This document shows positions 17,958 through 26,784 of a DNA stretch of 64,000 nucleotides, piece by piece (the first letter of the stretch is position 1; each line of letters begins with the position of its first letter). The stretch comes from Neisseriaceae bacterium CLB008. Its GTDB lineage: Bacteria > Pseudomonadota > Gammaproteobacteria > Burkholderiales > Neisseriaceae. The notes below the pieces were generated by a model. The model was not told the DNA's origin and did no database searches. It saw only the letters and a list, made by a program, of their open reading frames with translations. The DNA is taken from the NCBI GenBank assembly GCA_041228285.1, contig CP166133.1:2823380-2887379 (forward strand), written 5' to 3'. Made by a program: the position numbers and the translations under genes.

Positions 17958-17973
17958 AGGCCATCAATCATCA

Positions 17974-18819
17974 CTAGCCTACGGCCCGTAAAAAGCCATG
18001 GCCATCCAACAATTCTGGCATCGCCACAATCTCTTCTTCTAGCCCTGCACTCACCAGCCAATGCTTGTCTGGATACGGCAAAGCGTTGAGGAAATAGCGG
18101 ATGCAGTTTAGGCGGGCGCGTTTCTTGTCATCCGACTTAATCACCAGCCACGGCGCCACATGGGTGTGGGTGTGGGCAAACATCACGTATTTAGCCGACG
18201 TATAGTCATCCCATAAATCCAAAGACTGAATGTCGATGGCCGACAGCTTCCAATACTTGAGCGGATCATCTTTACGCGCCTGAAAGCGCTTTTTTTGCTC
18301 TTCTTGGCTCACCGAGAACCAAAACTTGAATACGTAAATGCCGCTTTCAACCAGCATCTCTTCAAACACCGGCGCCTGTTTTAAAAACAGCCGATGCTCT
18401 TCTTCCGTACAAAAACCCATCACCCGCTCAACGCCAGCGCGGTTATACCAAGAACGGTCAAAAAATACCATTTCGCCCGCCGTCGGCAGCTGGGCGATGT
18501 AGCGCTGAAAATACCACTGCTGGCGCTCTTTTTCGCTGGGCTTTTCCAGAGCCACCACGCGCGCACCGCGCGGATTTAAATGCTCCATAAAACGTTTAAT
18601 CGTCCCGCCCTTACCTGCTGCATCGCGGCCCTCAAACAAAACCACTACCCGCTGGCCCGTATCTTTAACCCAGTTTTGCAGCTTTAATAGCTCCATTTGT
18701 AAAATAGACATTTCTTTTTCATAATCTTTTTTACGAATACGGGTACGATAGGGATATTGAGCCATAGATGGGTCTTGGCGGCGCTCTGTTGTTTTTTTAT
18801 AAATTTGTTTGACCTGCAT
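17974..18819 (-). CDS. ppk2: Polyphosphate kinase 2 (PPK2 family)
   Basis: Transfers phosphate between polyphosphate and nucleotides (GDP/ADP to GTP/ATP, or the reverse). 281 residues from ATG 18819, chosen because AAGGGAG lies about 8 bases upstream; the frame extends to 18861 without such a site. Seen: basic start, Walker A-like FEGRDAAGKGG (about 74-84), NPRGARVVAL lid region, Walker B FFDRSWYNRAGVE (about 133-145), RKDDPLKYWKLS and LWDDYTSAKY near 215, all typical of single-domain class I PPK2. Monocistronic, divergent from pabBC. Confidence 0.93.
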   Translation of the reverse strand: MQVKQIYKKTTERRQDPSMAQYPYRTRIRKKDYEKEMSILQMELLKLQNWVKDTGQRVVVLFEGRDAAGKGGTIKRFMEHLNPRGARVVALEKPSEKERQQWYFQRYIAQLPTAGEMVFFDRSWYNRAGVERVMGFCTEEEHRLFLKQAPVFEEMLVESGIYVFKFWFSVSQEEQKKRFQARKDDPLKYWKLSAIDIQSLDLWDDYTSAKYVMFAHTHTHVAPWLVIKSDDKKRARLNCIRYFLNALPYPDKHWLVSAGLEEEIVAMPELLDGHGFLRAVG

Positions 18820-18972
18820 GCGTCGCTCCCTTGCTGAAACCAGTATTTTAAATGTGCCCACTTATTATTAAATCAATCATACACATGCTAAAATGCCACG
18901 CCTAGCCCCTAGGCCAACGAAAATACCCAATCAGCCTATTATTGGCCCTTTTTTATGAAGAGTTAAGCCGTC

Positions 18973-20775
18973 ATGACGCCTTTTTTTGCCTTTCTCGATG
19001 ATGCCCATAAGCCCAGCGCTCGCCTATACAGCCACTGGCAAAGCCAGACCGTGCTGGAGGCCGCTGATTTAACCTCGCTAGACGCACACCTGCGCCAAGG
19101 CTGGGCGAAGGGCTGGCACGCTTTTTTAGCGCTGCCCTACGAGTTTGGCCAAGACCTCATGCAGCTGGCGCAAACGCCCGTACCGATGCGCATTCATTGG
19201 TTCGACAAATGCACCCACTTCAACACCGAAGCGGCCATCCAAGACTGGCTCAGCGCCAACCAATCGGCCCATCCCTCGGGCTTACTCAATCTGCGCAACG
19301 ACACCTCGCGTGAACGCTATTTGGCCGACATTGACGCCGTTCACGCCGCCATTCGCCGCGGCGAAACCTATCAGATCAACTACACCACCCGCCTGTTGTT
19401 CGACGCTTACGGCTGCCCGCTCACGCTCTACCATAAGCTGCGCCAAAAGCAGCCCGTGCCCTATGGCGTGGTGGCGCATCTGCCCACCACCGCCCAACAG
19501 AGCGAATGGCTGCTGTCCCTATCACCGGAGCTGTTCCTTAAAGTAGACGACGATGGCGTGATCAGCACCGAGCCCATGAAAGGCACCGCCCCCATTTTGG
19601 ACGATGGCCAGGATGAGGCGCGCGCGCTGACCCTACAGCAAGACCCTAAAAACCGCGCCGAGAACGTCATGATTGTCGACCTATTGCGCAATGACTTAGG
19701 CCGCATCGCCAGCGTCGGCGGCGTCAGCGTGCCAGAACAGTTTAAGGTTAGCCGCTTTGGCCAAGTGTGGCAGATGACGTCAAAAGTTGAGGCGCAGCTA
19801 CCGGCCCATACGTCTTTTGCCCAAATCTTACAGGCCACCTTCCCCTGCGGCTCGATTACTGGCGCGCCTAAGCACCAAAGCATGAAAATCATTCAGGCGC
19901 TAGAACAGCGACCCCGTGGCATTTATACCGGTTCACTCGGCTTTATTGAGCCTGCCAGCAATGCCTTAGGCTATAAAGCCACATTGTCGGTGGCCATCCG
20001 TACCCTAGTGCTGAGCCCCACCGACGCTCCTCACAGCTACCAAGGCATCATGGGCGTCGGCTCCGGCATCGTCCAAGATAGCGATGCGGCCTTAGAATAC
20101 GAAGAGTGCGGCTGGAAAAGCCGCTTCTTACGCCAGCTGCCGCTAGACTTTGCCCTCTTTGAAACCCTGCGCGTTGAAGACCATCAGTGCGCCCTATTGA
20201 GCCATCACACGGCACGCCTATGCGCCTCTGCCGCAGCAGTAGGGCTCAGCTGCCCCGATGACGTTGCCGCACTCATCCAAGCGCATCTACACAGCATGCC
20301 CAGCGGTGCCTTTAGGCTCAAAGTGGTGTTGAACACCAACGGCAGCCTCAGCTTTGGCCACAGCCCGCTCTTGCCATTGACCGAACCGGTACGCTATTTA
20401 GTGGCCAGCAAACGCCTGCCTAACCGCGATGGCCTGCGCCGCCATAAGATCACCGCCCGCGCCATCTTTGACGACGCTTGGCACCGCGCCGAAGCAGAAG
20501 GCGCTTTCGACATGCTGTTTTTCAACCAAGACGGCTATTTGCTCGAGGGCGCACGCAGCTGCGTCTTCATCAAACACAACGGCCAGTGGCACACGCCCAG
20601 CCTAGATTTAGACATCCTGCCCAGCACCATGCGCGCCGCCATCTTAGCCAATCCATTGGCCTACTTAGATGGCCCAGTGCAGGAAAGCCACATCAGCACC
20701 GACATGTTGGCCCAAGCAAGCGACGTGCGCTTGGTCAACGCCCTCAGAGGCGTGATGGTGACAAAAAAGGCCTAG
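18973..20775 (+). CDS. pabBC: Fused aminodeoxychorismate synthase component I and aminodeoxychorismate lyase
   Basis: 600 residues joining two steps of p-aminobenzoate and folate synthesis. Residues 1 to about 385 are chorismate-binding PabB: RGETYQINYTTRL, SLSPELFL, the EPMKGTAP block, ENVMIVDLLRNDLGR, FPCGSITGAPK and GSGIVQDS. From about 393 (ALFETLRVE) follows a class IV PLP lyase (PabC): RLKVV, HKITARAIFDDAW and EGARSCVF. The lysine expected to bind PLP is in the KRLP/RHK region (about 475-490). The glutamine amidotransferase partner PabA is not in this window. The 3' end is overlapped by a hairpin serving the convergent gene. Such PabBC fusions are known in several bacteria. Confidence 0.92.
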   Translation: MTPFFAFLDDAHKPSARLYSHWQSQTVLEAADLTSLDAHLRQGWAKGWHAFLALPYEFGQDLMQLAQTPVPMRIHWFDKCTHFNTEAAIQDWLSANQSAHPSGLLNLRNDTSRERYLADIDAVHAAIRRGETYQINYTTRLLFDAYGCPLTLYHKLRQKQPVPYGVVAHLPTTAQQSEWLLSLSPELFLKVDDDGVISTEPMKGTAPILDDGQDEARALTLQQDPKNRAENVMIVDLLRNDLGRIASVGGVSVPEQFKVSRFGQVWQMTSKVEAQLPAHTSFAQILQATFPCGSITGAPKHQSMKIIQALEQRPRGIYTGSLGFIEPASNALGYKATLSVAIRTLVLSPTDAPHSYQGIMGVGSGIVQDSDAALEYEECGWKSRFLRQLPLDFALFETLRVEDHQCALLSHHTARLCASAAAVGLSCPDDVAALIQAHLHSMPSGAFRLKVVLNTNGSLSFGHSPLLPLTEPVRYLVASKRLPNRDGLRRHKITARAIFDDAWHRAEAEGAFDMLFFNQDGYLLEGARSCVFIKHNGQWHTPSLDLDILPSTMRAAILANPLAYLDGPVQESHISTDMLAQASDVRLVNALRGVMVTKKA

Positions 20776-20796
20776 GCACAAGCGCCCTAGGCCTTT
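20763..20796 (-). terminator. Terminator for the ABM-domain gene, overlapping the pabBC 3' end
   Basis: AAAGGCCTAGG (20766-20776) pairs with CCTAGGCCTTT (20786-20796). The T-run is on the minus strand (TTTTTT), so it mainly ends the minus-strand gene at 20828; one arm contains the pabBC stop codon. Confidence 0.8.
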
Positions 20797-20827
20797 GGTA
20801 AACCGTCGCCGCCTGGATCAGCCACCT

Positions 20828-21151
20828 TTAAGCCGATTGATCCAGGCCATAATCCCGCTCAACCTTGCAAATACGGGTTTGAAACGCTTGATACCATTGC
20901 GTGCGCCCTTTTTCTTGAGCCACCAGGTGTTCGGCATGGCGTTTCCACTGCCGAATCGATGCCTCATCTTGCCAATAAGAAACCGTGATACCGAGGCCGT
21001 CTCGGGCCGACTCAACGCCTAAAAAGCCGGGCTGTTCTAAAGCCAGCTCAACCATGCGCTCAGCCATTTGGCCATAGCCAGCGTCATCCTCACTCAATAA
21101 AGACGTAAAGATCACAGCGTAATATGGGGGTGGGGGTGTTTTGGCAATCAT
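20828..21151 (-). CDS. Antibiotic biosynthesis monooxygenase (ABM) domain protein
   Basis: 107 residues from ATG 21151, picked because TTGGAGGG lies just upstream; four extra residues from 21163 would overlap that ribosome site. Seen: YYAVIFTSLLSEDDAGY, EQPGFLGVESARDGLGITVSYWQDEASIRQW and AHLVAQEKGR-like helix, the dimeric ferredoxin-like ABM fold (GFLG.ES, SYW.DE..I..W). Homologues are small cytoplasmic proteins of mostly unknown function, some heme- or quinol-related. Monocistronic; nothing nearby indicates a substrate. Confidence 0.82.
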   Translation of the reverse strand: MIAKTPPPPYYAVIFTSLLSEDDAGYGQMAERMVELALEQPGFLGVESARDGLGITVSYWQDEASIRQWKRHAEHLVAQEKGRTQWYQAFQTRICKVERDYGLDQSA

Positions 21152-21275
21152 ATTGCCCTCCAATCAACTCATGATGTTCCTCGTTCTGCTGAACCGCAGA
21201 CGATGGTTCTTCCACTTTACATTAAAACCACAGCATCCCGCGCGCCTTTTTCTAGCCTCAATCAACGCGCCCATA

Positions 21276-21308
21276 AAAAAACGGACCCTGCCGCAGCAGG
21301 ATCCGTTT
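21276..21308 (-). terminator. Terminator after pntAB
   Basis: On the minus strand AAACGGATCCTGC pairs with GCAGGGTCCGTTT (one mismatch) and is followed by a T-run; 20 bases after the pntB stop. Confidence 0.88.
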
Positions 21309-21327
21309 AGATCACACCATCACATGC

Positions 21328-22713
21328 TTACATGGCGCGTAAAATCGCTTCCACGGTTTCTTTGGCGTCGCCAAAGCACATCGACGTGTTGTCTTTAAAG
21401 AACAGCGGATTTTGCACCCCAGCGTAGCCAGTGCTCATTGAACGTTTAAACACCACCACGTTTTTAGCGTGCCACACCTCTAATACTGGCATGCCGGCAA
21501 TCGGGCTATTTGGGTCTTCCATCGCGGCTGGGTTAACGGTGTCGTTGGCACCGATCACCAACACGGTTTCGGTGTCGGCCAAATCGTCGTTGATCTCATC
21601 CATTTCCAACACGATGTCGTAAGGCACCTTGGCCTCAGCCAGCAGCACGTTCATGTGGCCAGGTAAGCGACCGGCAACAGGGTGAATACCAAAGCGCACG
21701 TTGACGCCCGCGGCACGCAGCTTCTCCGTGATGTCGGCCACAGGGTATTGCGCCTGCGCCACCGCCATGCCGTAGCCTGGGGTAATCACCACCGAGCTCG
21801 AGTTTTTCAATAGGTCGGCCACGTCTTCTGCCGACATTTCACGGTATTCGCCCACTTCTTCTGAGCCGCTAGAGGCCACCTCGGCATTACCAAACCCACC
21901 GGCAATCACCGACAGGAACGAACGGTTCATGGCTTTACACATAATGTAAGACAGAATCGCACCCGAAGAGCCCACTAAGGCACCGGTCACGATCAATAAG
22001 TCGTTTGACAACATAAAGCCTGCCGCCGCTGCCGCCCAACCTGAATAAGAGTTCAGCATCGACACCACCACCGGCATGTCGGCGCCGCCGATAGACGCCA
22101 CCAAATGCCAACCAAACACCAGCGCAATGGCCGTCATCAGAATCAAAGCAAAGGCTGAACCTTCCACTTTCACAAAGTAAATCATCAGCAAAAACGACAC
22201 CACTAAAGCCAACAGATTCAGCTTATGGCGATTAGGCAACATCAACGCTTTAGAGCTGATTTTACCGTTGAGTTTACCGAAGGCCACGATGGAACCGGTT
22301 AAGGTCACAGCACCGATGAACACGCCCAAGAACACTTCCACCAACAAAATGGTGTGCATGGCAGGCTCAGAGAACACATGGCTGTCCATCTGAATATAGG
22401 TGTTATAGCCCACCAATACCGCGGCCAAGCCCACAAAGCTGTGCAGCATGGCAATCAGTTCTGGCATTTGGGTCATTTCGACCTTACGCGCCAAATACAG
22501 GCCAATGGCGGCGCCAATCAGCATGGCAACGATGATGTATCCCACGCCCAATACGTTGCCGTTGCCAATGGTGGCGATCAGGGCAATGGCCATACCGGCC
22601 ATACCCGCATAATTACCATACTTAGCGGTTTCTTGCTTAGACAAGCCCGCCAAAGACATGATGAATAACAAAGCAGCCAGAATATAAGCTGCAGCAATCA
22701 ATCCTAAAGACAT
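21328..22713 (-). CDS. pntB: NAD(P) transhydrogenase subunit beta
   Basis: Membrane subunit of the proton-translocating transhydrogenase, which makes NADPH from NADH using proton motive force. 461 residues: about eight to nine hydrophobic segments in residues 1-265, then a soluble NADP-binding domain with [16 protein letters not shown] (about 308-323), [22 protein letters not shown] and [12 protein letters not shown], and [16 protein letters not shown] near the end. All NADP-loop motifs are intact. Starts 11 bases after pntA, same operon. Confidence 0.97.
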   Translation of the reverse strand: MSLGLIAAAYILAALLFIMSLAGLSKQETAKYGNYAGMAGMAIALIATIGNGNVLGVGYIIVAMLIGAAIGLYLARKVEMTQMPELIAMLHSFVGLAAVLVGYNTYIQMDSHVFSEPAMHTILLVEVFLGVFIGAVTLTGSIVAFGKLNGKISSKALMLPNRHKLNLLALVVSFLLMIYFVKVEGSAFALILMTAIALVFGWHLVASIGGADMPVVVSMLNSYSGWAAAAAGFMLSNDLLIVTGALVGSSGAILSYIMCKAMNRSFLSVIAGGFGNAEVASSGSEEVGEYREMSAEDVADLLKNSSSVVITPGYGMAVAQAQYPVADITEKLRAAGVNVRFGIHPVAGRLPGHMNVLLAEAKVPYDIVLEMDEINDDLADTETVLVIGANDTVNPAAMEDPNSPIAGMPVLEVWHAKNVVVFKRSMSTGYAGVQNPLFFKDNTSMCFGDAKETVEAILRAM

Positions 22714-22724
22714 GAGTGTTCTCC

Positions 22725-24254
22725 TTAACCTTTACGGAACATTTTGAGCATACGTTGAGTAACGGTAAAGCCACCCACAATGTTGATGGTTGCGATCAAG
22801 ATGGCAATAAACGCCAGCAGAGACGCAAACCCATACCCCTGCCCGATTTGCAGCAAGGCCCCGACCACGATGATGCCTGAAATGGCGTTGGTCACCGACA
22901 TCAGCGGCGTGTGTAAAGAATGGGTCACATTCCACACCACGTAATAGCCAACCACGCACGACAGCGCAAACACCATCAGGTGCGACAAGAACTCAACCGG
23001 CGCCACCGAACCTAGCCAAATAAACAGCACCAGGGCAATGCCAGCGCCTATCCATTTATTGCGCGGATTGGCCTGTTTCACCACTTTAGGCTGCGGGGCG
23101 GCAGCGGCCTGTTTGGGCGCGGCCGACACTTGAATAGCCGGAGGTGGGAAGGTCACCGTACCTTGGCTGATCACGCTCATATTGCGAATCACCACGTCTT
23201 CCATGTCTAAAGCAATGTTGCCGTCTTTCTCTTTACTCAAGAGCTTGGTCAAGTTCACCAAGTTGGTACCGTATAGCTGCGACGACTGCGCCGGCAAGCG
23301 GCTAGGCAGATCGGTATAGCCAATCACCTTGACGCCGTTGTCGGTCACGTACAGCTCATCCGCGACGGTGTATTCACAGTTGCCGCCGGTAGCCGCGGCC
23401 AAATCCACAATCACCGAGCCAGGCTTCATACTGTCGACCATGGCCTTGGTGATCAGCTTCGGTGCGGGCTTACCCGGAATCAAAGCCGTGGTGATGATGA
23501 TGTCGACCTCTTTAGCCTGCTCGGCAAACAGCGCCATCTCGGCCGCAATAAATTCATCCGACATGGTGGTCGCGTAACCGTCGCCAGAGCCGCCGGCTTC
23601 GGTCGGGAACTCAAGCTTCAAGAAGCTACCGCCCATGGATTCGATTTGCTCTGCCACTTCTAGGCGAGTATCAAACGCACGCACAATGGCGCCTAAAGAA
23701 CCAGCAGCGCCGATGGCGGCCAAGCCGGCCACGCCGGCGCCGATCACCAATACCTTAGCCGGTGGAATTTTACCCGCAGCGGTGATTTGGCCGGTAAAGA
23801 AACGGCCAAACTCATGCGCGGCCTCAACCACGGCACGATAGCCAGCAATATTGGCCATAGACGACAAAGCGTCTAGAGACTGGGCGCGTGAAATACGCGG
23901 CACCATGTCCATCGCCAACACGTTGATCTTGTGTTCGGCCAGCTTTTGCACCAAGGCTTCATTCTGGCGCGGCCAGATAAAGCTCACCAAGGTGGCACCT
24001 TCTTTAATTTGTGCGATCTCGGCATCGGTCGGCTCATTGACTTTATAAATCAGATCCGACTGCCACACTGCGTCGCTGGCAACGATGGTCGCGCCCGCCT
24101 CGGTAAACGCCGCATCGCTAAAATCAGCCTTAGCGCCGGCGCTGGCTTCAACCACGACGTCAAAGCCCAGCTTCATCAGCTGGATGACGGTCGCAGGGGT
24201 CGCCGCCACGCGGGCTTCGCCCGCAAGCAGCTCCTTAGGAATCCCTATTTGCAT
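22725..24254 (-). CDS. pntA: NAD(P) transhydrogenase subunit alpha
   Basis: 509 residues: NAD-binding soluble part with [20 protein letters not shown] at the start, [23 protein letters not shown] (blocks [16 protein letters not shown]), the Rossmann GxGxxG in [20 protein letters not shown] (about 170-189) and [11 protein letters not shown]; an Ala/Pro/Lys-rich linker (about 375-400); and four C-terminal membrane segments (about 402-505). This is the single-chain alpha form, like E. coli, rather than the split PntAA/PntAB. First gene of pntAB; the upstream 24255-24610 interval carries its promoter region. Confidence 0.97.
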   Translation of the reverse strand: MQIGIPKELLAGEARVAATPATVIQLMKLGFDVVVEASAGAKADFSDAAFTEAGATIVASDAVWQSDLIYKVNEPTDAEIAQIKEGATLVSFIWPRQNEALVQKLAEHKINVLAMDMVPRISRAQSLDALSSMANIAGYRAVVEAAHEFGRFFTGQITAAGKIPPAKVLVIGAGVAGLAAIGAAGSLGAIVRAFDTRLEVAEQIESMGGSFLKLEFPTEAGGSGDGYATTMSDEFIAAEMALFAEQAKEVDIIITTALIPGKPAPKLITKAMVDSMKPGSVIVDLAAATGGNCEYTVADELYVTDNGVKVIGYTDLPSRLPAQSSQLYGTNLVNLTKLLSKEKDGNIALDMEDVVIRNMSVISQGTVTFPPPAIQVSAAPKQAAAAPQPKVVKQANPRNKWIGAGIALVLFIWLGSVAPVEFLSHLMVFALSCVVGYYVVWNVTHSLHTPLMSVTNAISGIIVVGALLQIGQGYGFASLLAFIAILIATINIVGGFTVTQRMLKMFRKG

Positions 24255-24610
24255 GGGTATTGCTCCTCTTAAAAAGTTTATTGATAGATTGGTCTAGATG
24301 GGTTAAAAATATTTTGTCATTCCAGTTTAATCGAAAACCGACATTTTTCGAATAGTTTTTATCAATGCCCCAATTTAAAAAGCAGCAAAACCTCGGCCCA
24401 ACGGCATTTCTGACCATAAAAAACCAATATTTTTAGCATGCCAATTAGGTAATATACTCTATTGTGCCAACAGCATGGGCCGATTTATTCTAGAAAGCCG
24501 TCCAGCCGTGTGCTATAGGGCCTAACCCATCTAACAAGCATCAACCCAACGGCATTGCTGCAGCGAACAAAAAGCACAAATCTGCCGCTGCTTTGGTCCA
24601 CCCTCAGCAT
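24255..24610. other. Intergenic region upstream of pntA
   Basis: 356 bases with no convincing gene. It must hold the minus-strand pntAB promoter. The only structure seen is an inverted repeat TCGAAAA (24331-24337) / TTTTCGA (24345-24351), about 80 bases upstream of the pntA start, which could be an operator. The part next to the VOC gene shows nothing distinct. Confidence 0.5.
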
Positions 24611-24988
24611 CTACAGCGGCTGCGACAGCTCAATCAAGTTTAAATCCGGGTCGCGCACGTACACCGACAAAATAGGCCCCGTCGCCCCAGTACGCTCAAT
24701 CGGCCCTTCTTCGATGGCGATGCCCATATTCCTTAACTGGGCGATGACCTCGCTCAAAGCCTCTTCGACAATCAAACACAGATCGGCCGACCCAGCCGTC
24801 GGGCATTTCGCCTTAGGCTCAAACGTCTTATCGACCTGATGCAGATTGATTTTTTGCTGACCAAACGTCAGCGCCTGACGGCCAGCGCCAAAGGTGATGG
24901 CCTCCATGCCTAATTGCGTATAAAAACGAATGCTGGCGTCGATGTCGGCCACGGTGAGCACGAGATGGTCTAAACGGGTGATGTGCAT
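24611..24988 (-). CDS. VOC family (glyoxalase/dioxygenase superfamily) protein
   Basis: 125 residues with a single vicinal-oxygen-chelate fold: RLDHLVLTVADIDASIRFY at 5-23, GAGRQALTFGQQKINLH, and C-terminal SVYVRDPDLNLIELSQ. Metal ligands expected for the fold are His8, His50 and the final Glu of NLIEL. The pattern resembles E. coli YwbC/BsYwbC-like VOC members and the virulence-associated VOC proteins of this length; substrate unknown. Monocistronic, minus strand. Confidence 0.85.
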   Translation of the reverse strand: MHITRLDHLVLTVADIDASIRFYTQLGMEAITFGAGRQALTFGQQKINLHQVDKTFEPKAKCPTAGSADLCLIVEEALSEVIAQLRNMGIAIEEGPIERTGATGPILSVYVRDPDLNLIELSQPL

Positions 24989-25411
24989 GAGCAGTCCTTA
25001 AATCAATAATCAAAACGTTACAACAGCATAGCGTAATCTTTGTGTGTAAACAGCCGTGCCTAAAAAATAAAACTGTGGGCCGCGACCCACCACAGCTTAA
25101 CGGCCAGTAATAGGCCCATAAGCGGCACATGCCTGCCATTTGAACCACCCCATGTAGGGTGGGTAAAGCGCCGCCTACCCACCATGACCAACATGACCAA
25201 GCGGCAGCTCATGCCTATAAAACCGCGTGGGTCGCAGGCCAGCCTCACCCCAGCTCACCCATTCGGGAAAAGTTCTTACGCTATCGGGAAATACTGTTCA
25301 TTTTGCGCCGCCAGCCATAGTCAGCCCCCTCGCCCATCCGTTAAACTAAATAAGATTAATTCCCATTTACATGTTTTAGTACACAGCATGATCGCCCATA
25401 AGGACTATTGT
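24989..25411. other. Intergenic region with hairpins ahead of the iron module
   Basis: 423 bases without a convincing gene. It holds a hairpin at 25073-25095 (CTGTGG / CCACAG), the REP-like copy B at 25145-25183, and the presumed promoter of the binding-protein gene. An AT-rich stretch at 25341-25370 has some resemblance to a Fur site (AATAAGATTAAT...CATTT) but matches the consensus poorly. Confidence 0.5.
25145..25183. repeat. REP-like palindrome, copy B
   Basis: GGTGGGTA (25158-25165) pairs with TACCCACC (25176-25183); an overlapping alternative pairs CCACCC (25145-25150) with GGGTGG (25157-25162). Contains GTAGGGTGGG, AAAGCG and CCCACC in the same order as the minus strand of copy A (17921-17957). 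Confidence 0.5.
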
Positions 25412-26362
25412 ATGAACCGATACCTCCTCAGCCTGCTCTGCGCCACGGCGCTGGCCGCCTGCTCACCGCAGTCAACGCCACCCGCTGATACCGACGCCAA
25501 CGAACAGGCCGCCAGCCAAACCGTCACCATCGACACTGCTCGTGGCCCCGCCACCGTGGCCAAAAACCCTGAACGCGTGGCCGTGTTTGACTGGGCCGCT
25601 CTGGACACCCTCAACCAAATGGGCGTGAAAGTCGGCGCCACCACCGAAAAAGTTCTGGTGGATTACCTCACCCCCGTGTTCCAAGACACGCTGCGGGTGG
25701 GCACCTTATTCGAGCCCGACTACGAAACCCTGCACGACTACAAGCCTGAGCTCATCATCACCGGCGGCCCTGGCGCCACCGAATACGAGCAGCTGGCCGA
25801 GCTCGCGCCCACGATTGACCTCACCATCGACAACCATCGCATTCGGGAAAGTGCCCTAGAGCGCATTGACGCGCTGGCCACCATTTTCGATAAGCAAGAC
25901 GTGGCCACTCGCCTCAAAACAGAAATCAACGCCTCGTTTGATCAAACCCGCGCCGCGGCCAAAGGTAAGGGCACGGCCATGGTGGTGTCGATCACCGGCC
26001 ACAAAGTCTATGCCTTCGGCCCTGAATCACGCATGGGCAGCTGGATCCATAAAGACCTAGGCATGCCGATCGCCGATGCCCACATTGATGAAAAAAGCGG
26101 TCACGGCATGCTGGTTTCGTTTGAATACATTCGCCAGCAAAACCCTGACTGGATCTTCGTGTTGGACCGCACCGCCGCCATTGGCGAAGAAGGTCCGCCC
26201 GCCAAGAATGTGTTAGACAACCCCATCGTGGCCAAAACCAGTGCTTGGACCAAAAACCAAGTCATTGTCATGCCCTCAGCCAACTACATCGTCGCTGGCG
26301 GCGTACAGCAGCTATTACAGGCCAGTAAACAACTTAAAGATGCGTTTGACGCAGCCAAATAA
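25412..26362 (+). CDS. Siderophore ABC transporter substrate-binding lipoprotein (FatB/YclQ/FetB type)
   Basis: 316 residues from ATG 25412, with AAGGAC about 9 bases upstream; the open frame upstream to 25184 lacks a signal and is rejected. Seen: lipoprotein signal MNRYLLSLLCATALAACS with lipobox Cys17, a Thr/Ala/Asp-rich linker, then a class III periplasmic fold: VAVFDWAALDTLNQMGV, the LRVGTLFEPDYETLHDYKPELIITG block (read in pieces), and KVYAFGPESRMGS. Such proteins deliver catecholate or related ferri-siderophores to an inner-membrane ABC importer. No permease or ATPase gene is adjacent. Followed after 12 bases by a cupin gene and then a TonB receptor. Confidence 0.88.
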   Translation: MNRYLLSLLCATALAACSPQSTPPADTDANEQAASQTVTIDTARGPATVAKNPERVAVFDWAALDTLNQMGVKVGATTEKVLVDYLTPVFQDTLRVGTLFEPDYETLHDYKPELIITGGPGATEYEQLAELAPTIDLTIDNHRIRESALERIDALATIFDKQDVATRLKTEINASFDQTRAAAKGKGTAMVVSITGHKVYAFGPESRMGSWIHKDLGMPIADAHIDEKSGHGMLVSFEYIRQQNPDWIFVLDRTAAIGEEGPPAKNVLDNPIVAKTSAWTKNQVIVMPSANYIVAGGVQQLLQASKQLKDAFDAAK

Positions 26363-26374
26363 AAAGGACTCCTC

Positions 26375-26710
26375 ATGATTCAATATCCAGAAACCCAGGC
26401 CGACGGCCAAGTCATCGACATCAACGCCGAACTAAAAGCCTTAACCGCCCACTGGCAGCCCAAAATCATCAATAACTACGGCTTTCAATTTCGCATCGTT
26501 AAATTTGTGGGCGAATTTGAATGGCACACCCACGAAGGCAGCGACAAAGTCATGTTCGTGCTCGAAGGCGAGATGACCCTCGAGTTTCGCGATGGTCGTG
26601 ACCCCGTCATCGTTCGCGCCGGCGAAATGTATGTGGTGCCACAAGGCTGTGAACAAAAACCATCGTCTACGGCTGAATGCAGCATTATTTTGATTGAGCC
26701 TGCGGCCTAA
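26375..26710 (+). CDS. Small cupin-domain protein in the iron module
   Basis: 111 residues, a single cupin barrel: FEWHTHEGSDKVMFVLEGEMTLEF carries motif 1 with His51, His53 and a Glu-like position, and GEMYVVPQGCEQKP is motif 2, where the usual metal-binding His is a Gln (residue 94). It lies 12 bases after the binding-protein gene with AAGGAC just upstream, so it belongs to the same operon. No enzyme function can be assigned; possible roles are metal or siderophore handling or a simple sensor. Place between two siderophore genes is the main clue. Confidence 0.85.
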   Translation: MIQYPETQADGQVIDINAELKALTAHWQPKIINNYGFQFRIVKFVGEFEWHTHEGSDKVMFVLEGEMTLEFRDGRDPVIVRAGEMYVVPQGCEQKPSSTAECSIILIEPAA

Positions 26711-26784
26711 AGCCCAGCCCATTGCGGCGGGCACGCCTTTTTAGGCTCAGCCCGCTCATTTAACCACGCACACACGAGACTTTT

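Noticed and set aside
25341-25370. Possible second Fur box before the siderophore lipoprotein gene
   Set aside because: AATAAGATTAATTCCCATT matches only about half of the 19-mer consensus; much weaker than the site at 30133.
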